DNA of 64,000 nt from positions 10,726,001 to 10,790,000 of the forward strand of contig NW_027488370.1 of NCBI RefSeq assembly GCF_051014445.1, in the 5' to 3' direction. The notes below the pieces were generated by a model. It was not told the origin of the DNA. It saw only the letters and a list, made by a program, of their open reading frames with translations, and did no database searches. Below are positions 27,815 to 43,237 of the stretch, piece by piece. The position numbers and the translations under genes were made by a program. The first letter of the stretch is position 1, and each line of letters opens with the position of its first letter. Source of the DNA: Colletes latitarsis. Lineage: Eukaryota; Arthropoda; Insecta; Hymenoptera; Colletidae.

Positions 27815-30380
27815 GAAACAGTCAATTAAACCAGGTTTCGATCAATACTTTAGAGGATAACGCAAGTTAGGTCTGGGATAGGTCTAGGATTTGCCCTCAT
27901 CAGGCTCTTACTTTCGCATATTTGTCATACTTCATGGCTAGATGATGGGCTATTTCTGGATTGGATCACATAGTAAAGTGGTACCACACTGAAACATTCA
28001 ATGAAACCTGGTCTGGATAAATAATTTAGGGGATAACGCATGTTAGGTCAAGGTTAGGTCTAAGATTTGCCCTCATCAGACTCATACTTTCGCATTCTTC
28101 ACATACTTGTTGAACGGATCCTGGGTTTTTTCTGGTTTGGATCACGTAGTAATGTGGGACCACACTGAAACAGTCAATTAAACCTGGTTTCGATCAATAT
28201 TTTAGAGTATGATTAATGTTAGGTCTAGGTTAGGTCTGGGCTTTACTCTCATCAGGCTCATTCTTTCGCATATTACTCATACTTGATGGCTAGATCCTGG
28301 GCTTTTTCTGGATAGGATCACGTAGTAATGTGGGACCACACTGAAACAATCAATTACACCGGGTCTTGATAAATATTTTAGAGGATAGCGCATGTTAGGT
28401 CTGGGGTAGGTCTGGGATTTGCCCTAATCAGACTCATACTTTCGCACACTTCACATACTCGTTGAACTGATCCTGGGTTATTTTCTGGTTTGGATCACAT
28501 AGTAATGTGGTACCACACTGAAACAGTCGATTAGACCAGGTTTCGATCAATATTTTTGAGGATAACGCAAGTTAGGTCTGGGATAGGCCTGGGATTCGCC
28601 CTAATCAGGCTCATACTTTCGCGTTTTTCCCATACTTGTTGAACTGATCCTGGGTTTTTTCTGGATAGGATCCCGTAGTAATGTGGGACCACACTAAAAC
28701 AATCAATTACACCGGGTCTTGATAAATATTTTAGAGGATAGCGCATGTTAGGTCTGGGGTAGGTCTGGGATTTGCCCTAATCAGACTCATACTTTCGCAT
28801 ATTGCTCATACTTCATGGCTAGATCCTGGGCTGTTTCTGGATTGTATCACGTTGTAATGTGGTACCACGCTGAAACAGTCAATTAAACCTGGTTTCGATC
28901 AATATTTTAGAGGATAACGCAAGTTACGTCTGGGATAGGTCTGGGATTTGCCCTCATCAGGCTCATACTTTCGCGTTTTTCACATACTTGTTGAACAGAT
29001 CCTGGGTTTTTTCTGGTTTGGATCACGTAGTAGTGTGGTACCACACTGAAAGAGTCCATTAAACCTGGTTTGGATCAATATTTTAGAGGATAACGCATGT
29101 TAGGTCTAGGTTAGGTCTGGGATTTTCACTCAACAACACATACTTTCGCATTCTTCACATACTTGTTGAACGAATCCTGGGTTTTTTCTGGTTTGGATCA
29201 CGTAGTAATGTGGTACCACACTGAAACAGTCGACTAAACCTGGTTTCGATCAATATTTTAGAGGATAACGCAAGTTAGGTCTGGGTTAGGACTAGGATTT
29301 GCCCTCATCAGGCTCATACTTTCCCATATTTCTCATCCTTCATGGCTAGATCCTGGGCTGTTTCTGGATTGTATCACGTAGTAATGTGGTACCACGCTGA
29401 AACAGTCAATTAAACCAGGTTTCGATCAATACTTTAGAGGATAACGCAAGTTAGGTCTGGGATAGGTCTAGGATTTGCCCTCATCAGGCTCTTACTTTCG
29501 CATATTTGTCATACTTCATGGCTAGATGATGGGCTATTTCTGGATTGGATCACATAGTAAAGTGGTACCACACTGAAACATTCAATGAAACCTGGTCTGG
29601 ATAAATAATTTAGGGGATAACGCATGTTAGGTCAAGGTTAGGTCTAAGATTTGCCCTCATCAGACTCATACTTTCGCATTCTTCACATACTTGTTGAACG
29701 GATCCTGGGTTTTTTCTGGTTTGGATCACGTAGTAATGTGGGACCACACTGAAACAGTCAATTAAACCTGGTTTCGATCAATATTTTAGAGTATGATTAA
29801 TGTTAGGTCTAGGTTAGGTCTGGGCTTTACTCTCATCAGGCTCATTCTTTCGCATATTACTCATACTTGATGGCTAGATCCTGGGCTTTTTCTGGATAGG
29901 ATCACGTAGTAATGTGGGACCACACTGAAACAATCAATTACACCGGGTCTTGATAAATATTTTAGAGTATAGCGCATGTTAGGTCTGGGGTAGGTCTGGG
30001 ATTTGCCCTAATCAGACTCATACTTTCGCACACTTCACATACTCGTTGAACTGATCCTGGGTTATTTTCTGGTTTGGATCACATAGTAATGTGGTACCAC
30101 ACTGAAACAGTCGATTAGACCAGGTTTCGATCAATATTTTTGAGGATAACGCAAGTTAGGTCTGGGATAGGCCTGGGATTCGCCCTAATCAGGCTCATAC
30201 TTTCGCGTTTTTCACATACTTGTTGAACTGATCCTGGGTTTTTTCTGGATAGGATCCCGTAGTAATGTGGGACCACACTGAAACAATCAATTACACCGGG
30301 TCTTGATAAATATTTTAGAGGATAGCGCATGTTAGGTCTGGGGTAGGTCTGGGATTTGCCCTAATCAGACTCATACTTTC
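27815..30380. repeat. 1,584-bp (9-monomer) tandem duplication
   Basis: Positions 27,815-28,796 match 29,399-30,380 at exactly 9 x 176 bp. They share rare variants: GCTAGATGATGGGC, ATAATTTAGGGGATAACG, AGAGTATGATTAATG and the GGATAGGATCCCGTAG monomer. An earlier related copy of the GAGTATGATTAATG stretch lies at 26,796, 1,410 bp upstream of the one at 28,206. Only scattered substitutions separate the copies (for example TTTTTCCCATAC against TTTTTCACATAC). Confidence 0.82.
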
Positions 30381-31372
30381 GCACACTTCACATACTCGTT
30401 GAACTGATCCTGGGTTATTTTCTGGTTTGGATCACGCAGTAATGTGGGACCACACTGAAACAGTCAATTAAACCTGGTTTCGATCAATATTTTAGAGGAT
30501 AACGCAAGTTAGGTCTGGGATAGGTCTGGGATTTGACCTCGTCAGACTCATACTTTCGCACCCTTCACATACTCGTTGAACAGATCCTGGGTTATTTTCT
30601 GGCTTGGATCACATATTAATATGGTACCACACTGAAACAGTCGATTAAACCAGGTTTCGATCAATATTTTTCAGGATAACGCATGTTAGGTCTAGGTTAG
30701 GCTTGGGATTTTCACTCATCAGACTCATACTTTCGCATTCTACACATACTTGTTGAACGGACCCTGGGTTTTTTCTGGTTTGGATCACGTAGTAATGTGG
30801 GACCACACTGAAACAGTCAATTAAACCTGGTTTCGATCAATATTTTAGAGAATAATTCATGTTAGGTCTAGGTTAGGCCTGGGATTTTCACTCATCAGAC
30901 TCATTCTTTCGCATATTTCTCATACTTGATGGCTAGATCCTGGGCTTTTTCTGGATCGCATCACGTAGTAATGAAGTACAACACTGAAACAGTCAATTAT
31001 ACCAGGTTTCCATCAATATTTTAGAGGATAACGCATGTTAGGTCTAGGTTAGGTCTGGGATTTGCCCTCATCAGGCTCATACTTTCGCATATTTCTCATA
31101 CTTCATGGCTAGATCCTGGGCTTTTTCTGCATTGCATCACGTAGTAATGAAGTACAACACTGAAACATTCAATTAAACCTGGTCTTGATAAATATTTTAG
31201 AGGATAACGCATGTTAGGTCTGGGATAAGTCTGGGATTTGCCCTCATCAGGCTCATACTTTCGCAGTTTTAACATGCATGCTGACCTGATCGAGGGTTTT
31301 TTCTCCTTTGGATCACGTAGTAAAGTGGTACCACACTAAAACTGTCAATTAAACCTGGTTTCGATCAATATT

Positions 31373-34300
31373 TTAGAGGATATCGCAAGTTAGGTCTAGG
31401 TCAGGCCTGGGATTTTCACTCATCAGACTCATACTTTCGCATTCTTCACATACTTGTTGAACGGATCCTGCGTTTTTTCTGGTTTGGATAACGTAGTAAT
31501 GTGGGACCACACTGAAACAGTCAATTAAACCTGGTTTCGACCAATATCTTAGAGAATAATTCATGTTAGGTCTAGGTTAGGTCTGGGATTTGCTCTCATC
31601 AGGCTCATTCTTTCGCATTCTTCACATACTTGTTGAACGGATCCTGGGGTTTTTCTGGATTGCATCACGTAGTAATGAAGTACAACACTGAAACAGTCAA
31701 TTAAACCTTGTTTCCATCAATACTTTAGAGGACAACGCAAGTTAGGTCTGGGATAGGTCTGGGATTTGCCCTCATCAGGCTCATACTTTCGCGTTTTTCA
31801 CATACTTGTTGAACAGATCCTGGGTTTTTTCTGGTTTCGATCCCGTAGTAGTGTTGTACCACACTGAAACAGTCCATTAAACCTCGTTTCGCTCATTATT
31901 TTAGAGGATAACGCATGTTAGGTCTAGGTCAGGCCTGGGATTTTCACTCATCAGACTCATACTTTCGCATTCTTCACATACTTGTTGAACGGATCCTGGG
32001 GTTTTTCTGGTTTCGTTCACGTAGTAACGTGGTACCACACTGAAACATTCAATTAAACCTCGTCTTGATAAATATTTTAGAGGATAACGCATGTTAGGTC
32101 TGGGTTAGGTCTAGGATTTGCCCTCATCAGGCTCACAGTTTCGCGTTTTTCACATACTTGTTGAACGGATCCTGGGTTTTTTCTGGTTTGGATCACGTAG
32201 TAATGTGGGACCACACTGAAACAGTCAATTAAACCTGGTTTCGACCAATATTTTAGAGAATAATTCATGTTAGGTCTAGGTTAGGTCTGGGATTTGCTCT
32301 CATCAGGCTCATTCTTTCGCATATTTCTCATACTTGATGGCTAGATCCTGGGCTTTTTCTGGATTGCATCACGTAGTAATGAAGTACAACACTGAAACAG
32401 TCAATTAAACCTGGTTTCCATCAATATTTTAGAGGACAACGCAAGTTTGGTCTGGGATAGGTCTGGGATTTGCCCTCATCAGGCTCATACTTTGGGGTTT
32501 TTCACATACCTGTTGAACAGATCCTGGGTTTTTTCTGGTTTGGATCCCGTAGTAGTGTGGTACGACACTGAAACAGTCCATTAAACCCGGTTTCGCTCAT
32601 TATTTTAGAGGATAACGCTTGTTAGGTCTACGTGAGGCCTGGGATTTTCACTCATCAGACACATACTTTCGCATTCTTCACATACTTGTTGAACGGATCG
32701 TGGGGTTTTTCTGGTCTGGATCAGGTAGTAATGTGGGACCACACTGAAACAATCAATTCAACCTGGTCTTGATAAATATTTTAGAGGATAACGCATGTTA
32801 GGTCTGGGTTAGGTCTAGGATTTGCCCTCGTCAGGCTCATACTTTCGCATATTTCTCATACTTCATGGCTAGATCCTGGGCTATTCCTGGATTGGATCAC
32901 GTAGTAATGTGGTACCACACTGAAACTGTCAATTAAACCTGGTTTCGATCAATATTTTAGAGGATAACGCAAGTTAGGTCTGGGATAGGTCTGGGATTTG
33001 CCCTCATCAGGCTCATACTTTCGCGTTTTTCACATACTTGATGGCTAGATCCTGGGCTTTTTCTGGATTGCATCACGTAGTAATGAAGTACAACACTGAA
33101 ACAGTCAATTAAACCTGGTTTCCATCAATACTTTAGAGGACAACGCAAGTTAGGTCTGGGATAGGTCTGGGATTTGCCCTCATCAGGCTCATACTTTCGC
33201 GTTTTTCACATACTTGTTGAACAGATCCTGGGTTTTTTCTGGTTTGGATCCCGTAGTAGTGTGGTACCACACTGAAACAGTCCATTAAACCTGTTTTCGC
33301 TCATTATTTTAGAGGATAACGCATGTTAGGTCTAGGTCAGGCCTGGGATTTTCACTCATCAGACTCATACTTTCACATTCTTCACATACTTGTTGAACGG
33401 ATCCAGGGGTTTTTCTGGTTTGGATCACGTAGTAGTGTGGTACCACACTGAAACAGTCCATTAAACTTGGTTTCGATCAATATTTTAGAGGATAACGCAA
33501 GTTAGGTCCGGGATAGGTCTGGGATTTGCCCTCATCAGACTCATACTTTCGCATTCTTCACATACTTGTTGAACGGATCCTGCGTTTTTTCTGGTTTGGA
33601 TCACGTAGTAATGTGGGACCACACTGAAACAGTCAATTAAACCTGGTTTCGACCAATATCTTAGAGAATAATTCATGTTAGGTCTAGGTTAGGTCTAGGA
33701 TTTGCCCTCATCAGGCTCATACTTTCGCATATTTCTCATACTTCGTGGCTAGATCCTGGGCTATTTCTGGATTGGATCACGTAGTAAAGTGGTATCACAC
33801 TGAAACATTCAATGAAACCTGGTCTGGATAAATATTTTAGAGGATAACGCATATTAGGTCTGGGTTAGGTCTAAGATTTGCCCTCATCAGGCTCACAGTT
33901 TCGCGTTTTTCACATACTTGTTGAACAGATCCTGGGTTTTTTCTGGTTTGGATCCCGTAGTAGTGTGGTACCACACTGAAACAGTCCATTAAACCTGGTT
34001 TCGCTCATTATTTTAGAGGATAACGCTTGTTAGGTCTAGGTCAGGCCTGGGATTTTCACTCATCAGACTCATACTTTCGCATTCTTCACATACTTGTTGA
34101 ACGGATCGTGGGGTTTTTCTGGTTTGGATCAGGTAGTAATGTGGGACCACACTGGAACAATCAATTAAACCTGGTCTTGATAAATATTTTAGAGGATAAC
34201 GCATGTTAGGCCTGGGTTAGGTCTAGGATTTGCCCTCGTCAGGCTCATACTTTCGCATATTTCTCATACTTCATGGCTAGATCCTGGGCTATTCCTGGAT

Positions 34301-34380
34301 TGGATCACGTAGTAATGTGGTACCACACTGAAACTGTCAATTAAACCTGGTTTCGATCAATATTTTAGAGGATAACGCAT
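31373..34380. repeat. Interleaved 8- and 12-monomer repeats
   Basis: The monomer at 31,373 recurs at 33,485, a shift of 2,112 bp (12 monomers). Both carry GGATCCTGCG and TTTCGACCAATATCTTAG. The stretch around 32,580-32,960 recurs around 33,990-34,370 at about 1,408 bp (8 monomers), with shared GGATCGTGGGG, CCCTCGTCAGGC and GGCTATTCCTGG. The two shifts overlap, so exchange out of register happened more than once here. Confidence 0.7.
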
Positions 34381-35570
34381 GTTAGGTCTGGGATAGGTCT
34401 GGGATTTGCCCTCATCAGACTCATGCTTTCGCATATTTCTCATACTTCATGGCTAGATCCTGCGCTATTTCTGGATTGGATCACGTAGTAATGTGGTACC
34501 ACACTGAAACAGTCAATTAAACCTGGTTTCGGTCAATATTTTAGAGGATAACGCAAGTTAGGTCTGGGATAGGTCTGGGATTTGCCCTCATCAGGCTCAT
34601 ACTTTCGCGTTTTTCACATACTTGTTGAACAGATCCTGGGTTTTTTCTGGTTTGGATCACGTAGTTGTGCGATACCACACAGAAACAGTCCATTAAACCT
34701 GGTTGCGATCAATATTTTAGAGGATAACGCATGTTAGGTCTGGGTTACGTCTAGGATTTGCCCCCATCAGGCTCATACTTTCGCATATTTCTCATACTTC
34801 ATGGCTAGATCCTGGGCTGTTTCTGCATTGTATCACGTAGTAATGTGGTAACACGCTGAAACAGTCAATTAAACCTGGTTTCGATCAATATTTTAGACGG
34901 TAGCGGAAGTTAGGTCTGGGATAGGTCTAGGATTTGCCCTCATCAGGCTCTTACTATCGCATATTTCTCATACTTCATGGCTAGATCCTGGGCTATTTCT
35001 GGATTGGATCACGTAGTAAAGTGGTGTCACACTGAAACATTCAATGAAACCTGGTCTGGATAAATATTTTAGAGGATAACGCATCTTAGGTCTGGGTTAG
35101 GTCTAAGATTTGCCCTCATCAGGCTCACAGTTTCGCGTTTTTCACATACTTGTTGAACAGATCCTGGGTTTTTTCTGGTTTGGATAACGTAGTAATGTGG
35201 TACCACACTAAAACAGTCAATTAAACCTGGTTTCGATCAATATCTTAGAGGATAACGCAAGTTAGGTCTGGCATAGGTCTGGGATTAGCCCTCATCAGAC
35301 TCATACTTTCGCACACTTCACATACTCGATGACAAGATCCTGGGTTTTTTTCTGGTTTGGATCACGTAGTAATGTGTTTCCACACAGAAACAGTCGATTA
35401 AACCTGGTTTCGATCAATATTTTTGAGGATAACGCATGTTAGGTCTAGGTTAGGCATGGGATTTTCACTCATCAGACTCATACTTTCGCATTCTTCGCAT
35501 ACTTGTTGAACTGATCCTGGGTTTTTTCTGGTTTGGATCACGTAGTAATGTGGTTCCACACTGAAACAGT

Positions 35571-38500
35571 CGGTTAAACCTAGTTTCGATCAATATTTTA
35601 GAGGATAACGCAAGTTAGGTCTGGGATAGGTCTGGGATTTGCCCTCATCAGACTCATACTTACGCACACTTCACATACTCGTTGAACAGATCCTGGGTTA
35701 TTTTCTGGTTTGGATCACATAGTTATGTGGTACCAAACTGAAACAGTCGATTAAACCAGGTTTCGATCAATATTTTTGAGGATAACGCATGTTCGGTCTA
35801 GGTTAGGCCTGGGATTTTCACTCATCAGACTCATACTTTCGCATTCTTCACATACTTGTTGAACGGATCCTGGGTTTTTTCTGGTTTGTATCACGTAGTA
35901 ATGTGGTACCACACTGAAACCGTCCATTAAACCTGGTTTCGCTCAATATTTTAGAGGATAACACATGTTAGGTCTAGGTTAGGTCTGGGATTTGCTCTCA
36001 TCAGGCTCATTCTTTCGCATATTTCTCATACTTCATGGCTAGATCCTGGGCTGTTTCTCCATTGTATCACGTAGTAATGTGGTAACACGCTGAAACAGTC
36101 AATTAAACCTGGTTTCGATCAATATTTTAGAGGATAACGCAAGTTAGGTCTGGGATAGGTCTAGGAGTTGCCCTCATCAGGCTCTTACTATCGCATATTT
36201 CTCATACTTCTTGTCTAGATCCTGGGCTATTCCTGGATTGTATCACGTAGTAAAGTGGTACCACACTGAAACATTCAATGAAACCTGTTCTGGATAAATA
36301 TTTTAGAGGATAACGCATCTTAGGTCTGGGTTAGGTCTAAGATTTGCCCTCATCAGGCTCACAGTTTCGCGTTTTTCACATACTTGCTAAACAGATCCTG
36401 GGTTTTTTCTGGTTTGGACCACGTAGTAATGTGGTACCACACTAAAACAACCAATTAAATCAGGTTTCGATCAATATTTTAGAGGATAACGCAAGCTAGG
36501 TCTGGGATAGGTCTGGGATTAGCCCTCAAGAGACTCATACTTTCGCACACTTCACATACTCGTTGACAAGATCCTGGGTTTTTTTCTGGTTTGGATCACG
36601 TAGTAATGTGGTTCCACACTGAAACAGTCGATTAAACCTGGTTTCGATCAATATTTTAGAGGATAACGCAAGTTAGGTCTGGGATAGGTCTGGGATTTGC
36701 CCTCATCAGACTCATACTTTCGCACACTTCACATACTCGTTGAACAGATCCTGGGTTATTTTCTGGTTTGGATCACATAGTAATGTGGTACCACACTGAA
36801 ACAGTCGATTAAACCAGGTTTCGATCAATATTTTTGAGGATAACGCATGTTAGGTCTAGGTTAGGCATGGGATTTTCACACATCAGACTCATACTTTCGC
36901 ATTCTTCACATACTTGTTGAACGGATCCTGGGTTTTTTCTGGTTTGGAACACGCCGTAATGTGGGTCCACACTGAAACAATCAATTAAACCTGGTCTTGA
37001 TAAATATTTTAGAGGATAACGCATGTTAGGTCTGGGATAGGTCTGGGATTTGCCCTCATCAGACTCATACTTTCGCACACTTCACATACTCGTTGAACAG
37101 ATCCTGGGTTATTTTCTGGTTTGGATCACTAGTAATGTGGTACCACTCTGAAACAGTCGATTAAACCAGGTTTTGATCAATATTTTTGAGGATAACGCAT
37201 GTTAGGTCTAGGTTAGGCTTGGGATTTTCACTCATCAGACTCATACTTTCGCATTCTTCGCATACTTGTTGAACTGATCCTGGGTTTTTTCTGGTTTGGA
37301 TCACGTAGTAATGTGGTTCCACACTGAAACAGTCGGTTAAACCTAGTTTCGATCAATATTTTTGAGGATAACGCATGTTAGGTCTAGGTTAGGCATGGGA
37401 TTTTCACTCATCAGACTCATACTTTCGCATTCTTCGCATACTTGTTGAACTGATCCTGGGTTTTTTCTGGTTTGGATCACGTAGTAATGTGGTTCCACAC
37501 TGAAACAGTCGGTTAAACCTAGTTTCGATCAATATTTTAGAGGATAACGCAAGTTAGGTCTGGGATAGGTCTGGGATTTGCCCTCATCAGACTCATACTT
37601 ACGCACACTTCACATACTCGTTGAACAGATCCTGGGTTATTTTCTGGTTTGGATCACATAGTTATGTGGTACCAAACTGAAACAGTCGATTAAACCAGGT
37701 TTCGATCAATATTTTTGAGGATAACGCATGTTAGGTCTAGGTTAGGCCTGGGATTTTCACTCATCAGACTCATACTTTCGCATTCTTCACATACTTGTTG
37801 AACGGATCCTGGGTTTTTTCTGGTTTGTATCACGTAGTAATGTGGTACCACACTGAAACCGTCCATTAAACCTGGTTTCGCTCAATATTTTAGAGGATAA
37901 CACATGTTAGGTCTAGGTTAGGTCTGGGATTTGCTCTCATCAGGCTCATTCTTTCGCATATTTCCCATACTTCATGGCTAGATCCTGGGCTGTTTCTCCA
38001 TTGTATCACGTAGTAATGTGGTAACACGCTGAAACAGTCAATTAAACCTGGTTTCGATCAATATTTTAGAGGATAACGCAAGTTAGGTCTGGGTTAGGTC
38101 TAAGATTTGCCCTCATCAGGCTCACAGTTTCGCGTTTTTCACATACTTGCTAAACAGATCCTGGGTTTTTTCTGGTTTGGACCACGTAGTAATGTGGTAC
38201 CACACTAAAACAACCAATTAAATCAGGTTTCGATCAATATTTTAGAGGATAACGCAAGCTAGGTCTGGGATAGGTCTGGGATTAGCCCTCAAGAGACTCA
38301 TACTTTCGCACACTTCACATACTCGTTGACAAGATCCTGGGTTTTTTTCTGGTTTGGATCACGTAGTAATGTGGTTCCACACTGAAACAGTCGATTAAAC
38401 CTGGTTTCGATCAATATTTTAGAGGATAACGCAAGTTAGGTCTGGGATAGGTCTGGGATTTGCCCTCATCAGACTCATACTTTCGCACACTTCACATACT

Positions 38501-40215
38501 CGTTGAACAGATCCTGGGTTATTTTCTGGTTTGGATCACATAGTAATGTGGTACCACACTGAAACAGTCGATTAAACCAGGTTTCGATCAATATTTTTGA
38601 GGATAACGCATGTTAGGTCGAGGTTAGGCATGGGATTTTCACTCATCAGACTCATACTTTCGCATTCTTCACATACTTGTTGAACGGATCCTGGGTTTTT
38701 TCTGGTTTGGAACACGCCGTAATGTGGGTCCACACTGAAACAATCAATTAAACCTGGTCTTGATAAATATTTTAGAGGATAACGCATGTTAGGTCTGGGA
38801 TAGGTCTGGGATTTGCTCTCATCAGACTCATACTTTCGCACACTTCACATACTCGTTGAACAGATCCTGGGTTATTTTCTGGTTTGGATCACTAGTAATG
38901 TGGTACCACTCTGAAACAGTCGATTAAACCAGGTTTTGATCAATATTTTTGAGGATAACGCATGTTAGGTCTAGGTTAGGCTTGGGATTTTCACTCATCA
39001 GACTCATACTTTCGCATTCTTCGCATACTTGTTGAACTGATCCTGGGTTTTTTCTGGTTTGGATCACGTAGTAATGTGGTTCCACACTGAAACAGTCGGT
39101 TAAACCTAGTTTCGATCAATATTTTAGAGGATAACGCAAGTTAGGTCTGGGATAGGTCTGGGATTTGCCCTCATCAGACTCATACTTACGCACACTTCAC
39201 ATACTCGTTGAACAGATCCTGGGTTATTTTCTGGTTTGGATCACATAGTTATGTGGTACCAAACTGAAACAGTCGATTAAACCAGGTTTCGATCAATATT
39301 TTTGAGGATAACGCATGTTAGGTCTAGGTTAGGCCTGGGATTTTCACTCATCAGACTCATACTTTCGCATTCTTCACATACTTGTTGAACGGATCCTGGG
39401 TTTTTTCTGGTTTGTATCACGTAGTAATGTGGTACCACACTGAAACCGTCCATTAAACCTGGTTTCGCTCAATATTTTAGAGGATAACACATGTTAGGTC
39501 TAGGTTAGGTCTGGGATTTGCTCTCATCAGGCTCATTCTTTCGCATATTTCTCATACTTCATGGCTAGATCCTGGGCTGTTTCTCCATTGTATCACGTAG
39601 TAATGTGGTAACACGCTGAAACAGTCAATTAAACCTGGTTTCGATCAATATTTTAGAGGATAACGCAAGTTAGGTCTGGGATAGGTCTAGGAGTTGCCCT
39701 CATCAGGCTCTTACTATCGCATATTTCTCATACTTCTTGTCTAGATCCTGGGCTATTCCTGGATTGTATCACGTAGTAAAGTGGTACCACACTGAAACAT
39801 TCAATGAAACCTGTTCTGGATAAATATTTTAGAGGATAACGCATCTTAGGTCTGGGTTAGGTCTAAGATTTGCCCTCATCAGGCTCACAGTTTCGCGTTT
39901 TTCACATACTTGCTAAACAGATCCTGGGTTTTTTCTGGTTTGGACCACGTAGTAATGTGGTACCACACTAAAACAACCAATTAAATCAGGTTTCGATCAA
40001 TATTTTAGAGGATAACGCAAGCTAGGTCTGGGATAGGTCTGGGATTAGCCCTCAAGAGACTCATACTTTCGCACACTTCACATACTCGTTGACAAGATCC
40101 TGGGTTTTTTTCTGGTTTGGATCACGTAGTAATGTGGTTCCACACTGAAACAGTCGATTAAACCTGGTTTCGATCAATATTTTAGAGGATAACGCAAGTT
40201 AGGTCTGGGATAGGT
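35571..40215. repeat. Three-copy higher-order block with whole-monomer gains and losses
   Basis: The junction CGGTTAAACC-TAGTTTCG occurs at 35,571, 37,510 and 39,097 and opens three copies of the same monomer series. Copies 1 and 3 share the monomer with TCTAGGAGTTGCCC and CTTCTTGTCTAG (36,145 and 39,671, shift 3,526). Copy 2 lacks that monomer, because at about 38,090 its neighbours are fused directly. Copy 1 also ends with an extra monomer at about 37,335-37,510 that duplicates its neighbour. This explains unit lengths of 1,939 and 1,587 bp (11 and 9 monomers). Copy 3 runs to about 40,215. Confidence 0.8.
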
Positions 40216-43200
40216 CTGGGGTTTGCCCTCATCAGGCTCATACTTTCGCGTTTTTCACATACTAGTTGAACAGATCCTGGGTTTTTTCTGGTTTGGATCC
40301 CGTAGTAGTGTGGTACCGCACTGAAACAGTCCATTAAACCTGGTTTCGCTCAATATTTTAGAGGATAACGCATGTTAGGTCTAGGTCAGGCCTGGTTTTT
40401 TCACTCATCAGACTCATACTTTCGCATTCTTCACATACTTGTTGAACGGATTTTGGGTTTTTTCTGGTTTGGGTCACGTAGTAATGTGGTACCACACTGA
40501 AACCGTCCATTAAACCTGGTCTTGATAACTATTTTAGAGGATAACGCATGTTAGGTCTGGGATAGGTCTGGGATTTGCCCTCATCAGACTCATACTTTCG
40601 CATATTTCTCATACTTCATGGCTAGATCCTGGGCTATTTCAGGATTGGATCACGTAGTAATGTGGTATCACACTGAAACAGTCAATTAAACCTGGTTTCG
40701 ATCAATATTTTAGAGGATAACGCAAGTTAGGTCTGGGATAGGTCTGGGATTTGCCCTCATCAGGCTCATACTTTCGCGTTTTTCACATACTTGTTGAACA
40801 GATCCTGGGTTTTTTCTGGCTTGGATCACATAGTAGTGTGGTTCCACACTGAAACAGTCCATTAAACCTGGTTTCGATCAATATTTTAGAGGATAACGCA
40901 TGTTAGGTCTAGGTTAGGTCTGGGATTTTCACTCATCAGACCCATACTTTCGCATTCTTCACATACTTGTTGAACGGATCCTGGGTTTTTTCTGGTTTGG
41001 ATCACGTAGTAAAGTGGGACCACACTGAAACAATCAATTAAACCTGGTCTTGATAAATATTTTAGAGGATAACGCATGTTAGGTCTGGGATAGGTCTGGG
41101 ATTTGCCCTCATCAGACTCATACTTTCGCATATTTCTCATACTTCATGGCTAGATCCTGGGCTATTTCTGGATTGGATCACGTAGTAATGTGGTACCACA
41201 CTGAAACAGTCAATTAAACCTGGTTTCGATCAATATTTTAGAGGATAACGCAAGTTAGGTCTGGGATAGGTCTGGGATTTGCCCTATTCAGGCTCAGACT
41301 TTCGCGTTTTTCACATACTTGTTGAACAGATCCTGGGTTTTTTCTGGTTTGGATCATGTAGTTGTGTGGTACCACACAGAAACTGTCCATTAAACCTGGT
41401 TGCGATCAATATTTTAGAGGATAACGCATGTTAGGTCTGGGTTACGTCTAGGATTTGCCCCCATCAGGCTCATACTTTCGCATATTTCTCATACTTCATG
41501 GCTAGATCCTGGGCTGTTTCTGCATTGTATCACGTAGTAATGTGGTAACACGCTGAAACAGTCAATTAAACCTGGTTTCGATTAATATTTTAGACGATAA
41601 CGCATGTTAGGTCTGGGATAGGTCTAGGATTTGCCCTATTCAGGCTCAGACTTTCGCGTTTTTCACATACTTGTTGAACAGATCCTGGGTTATTTTCTGG
41701 TTTGGATCACATAGTAATGTGGTACCACACTGAAACTGTCGATTAAACCAGGTTTCGATCAATATTTTAGAGGATAACGCAAGTTAGGTCTGGGATAGGT
41801 CTGGGATTAGCCCTCATCAGACTCATACTTTCGCACACTTCACATACTCGTTGAACAGATCCTGGGTTATTTTCTGGTTTGGATCACATAGTAATGTGGT
41901 ACCACACTGAAACTGTCGATTAAACCAGGTTTCGATCAATATTTTTGAGGATAACGCATGTTAGGTCTAGGTTAGGCATGGGATTTTCACTCATCAGACT
42001 CATACTTTCGCATTCTTCACATACTTGTTGAACGGATCCTGGGTTTTTTCTGGTTTGGAACACGTCGTAATGTGGGTCCACACTGAAACAATCAATTAAA
42101 GCTGGTCTTGATAAATATTTTAGAGGATAACGCATGTTAGGTCTGGGATAGGTCTGGGATTTGCCATCATCAGACTCATACTTTCGCACACTTCACATAC
42201 TCGTTGAACAGATCCTGGGTTATTTTCTAGTTGGGATCACTAGTAATATGGTACCACTCTGAGACAGTCGATTAAACCAGGTTTTGATCAATATTTTTGA
42301 GGATAACGCATGTTAGGTCTAGGTTAGGCTTGGGATTTTCACTCATCAGACTCATACTTTCGCATTCTTCACATACTTGTTGAACGGATCCTGGGGTTTT
42401 TGTGGTTTGGTTCAGGTAGTAACGTGGTACCACACTGAAACATTCAATTAAACCTGGTCTTGATAAATATTTGAGAGGATAACGCATGTTAGGTCTGGGT
42501 TAGGTCTAGGATTTGCCCACATCAGGCTCACACTTTCGCATATTTCTCATACTTCATGGCTAGATCCTGGGCTATTTCTGGATTGGATCACGTAGTAAAG
42601 TGGTACCACACTGAAACATTCAATGAAACCTGGTCTGGATAAATATTTTAGAGGATAACGCTTCTTAGGTCTGGGTTAGGTCTAAGATTTGCCCTCATCA
42701 GGCTCACAGTTTCGCGTTTTTCACATACTTGTTGAACAGATCCTGGGTTTTTTCTGGTTTGGATCCCGTAGTAGTGTGGTACCACACTGAAACAGTCCAT
42801 TAAACCTGGTTTCGCTCATTATTTTAGAGGATAACGCAAGTTAGGTCTAGGTCAGGCCTGGGATTTTCACTCATCAGACTCATACTTTCGCATTCTTCAC
42901 ATACTCGTTGAACTGATCGTGGGTTTTTTCTGGTTTGGATCACGTAGTAATGTGGTTCCACACTGTAACAGTCGGTTAAACCTTGTTTCGATCAATATTT
43001 TAGAGGATAACGTAACTTAGGTCTGGGATAGGTCTGGGATTTGCCATCATCAGACTCATACTTTCGCACACTTCACATACTCGTTGAACAGATCCTGGGT
43101 TATTTTCTAGTTGGGATCACTAGTAATGTGGTACCACTCTGAGACAGTCGATTAAACCAGGTCTTGATCAATATTTTTGAGGATAACGCATGTTAGGTCT

Positions 43201-43237
43201 GGGATAGGTCTGGGATTTGCCATCATCAGACTCATAC

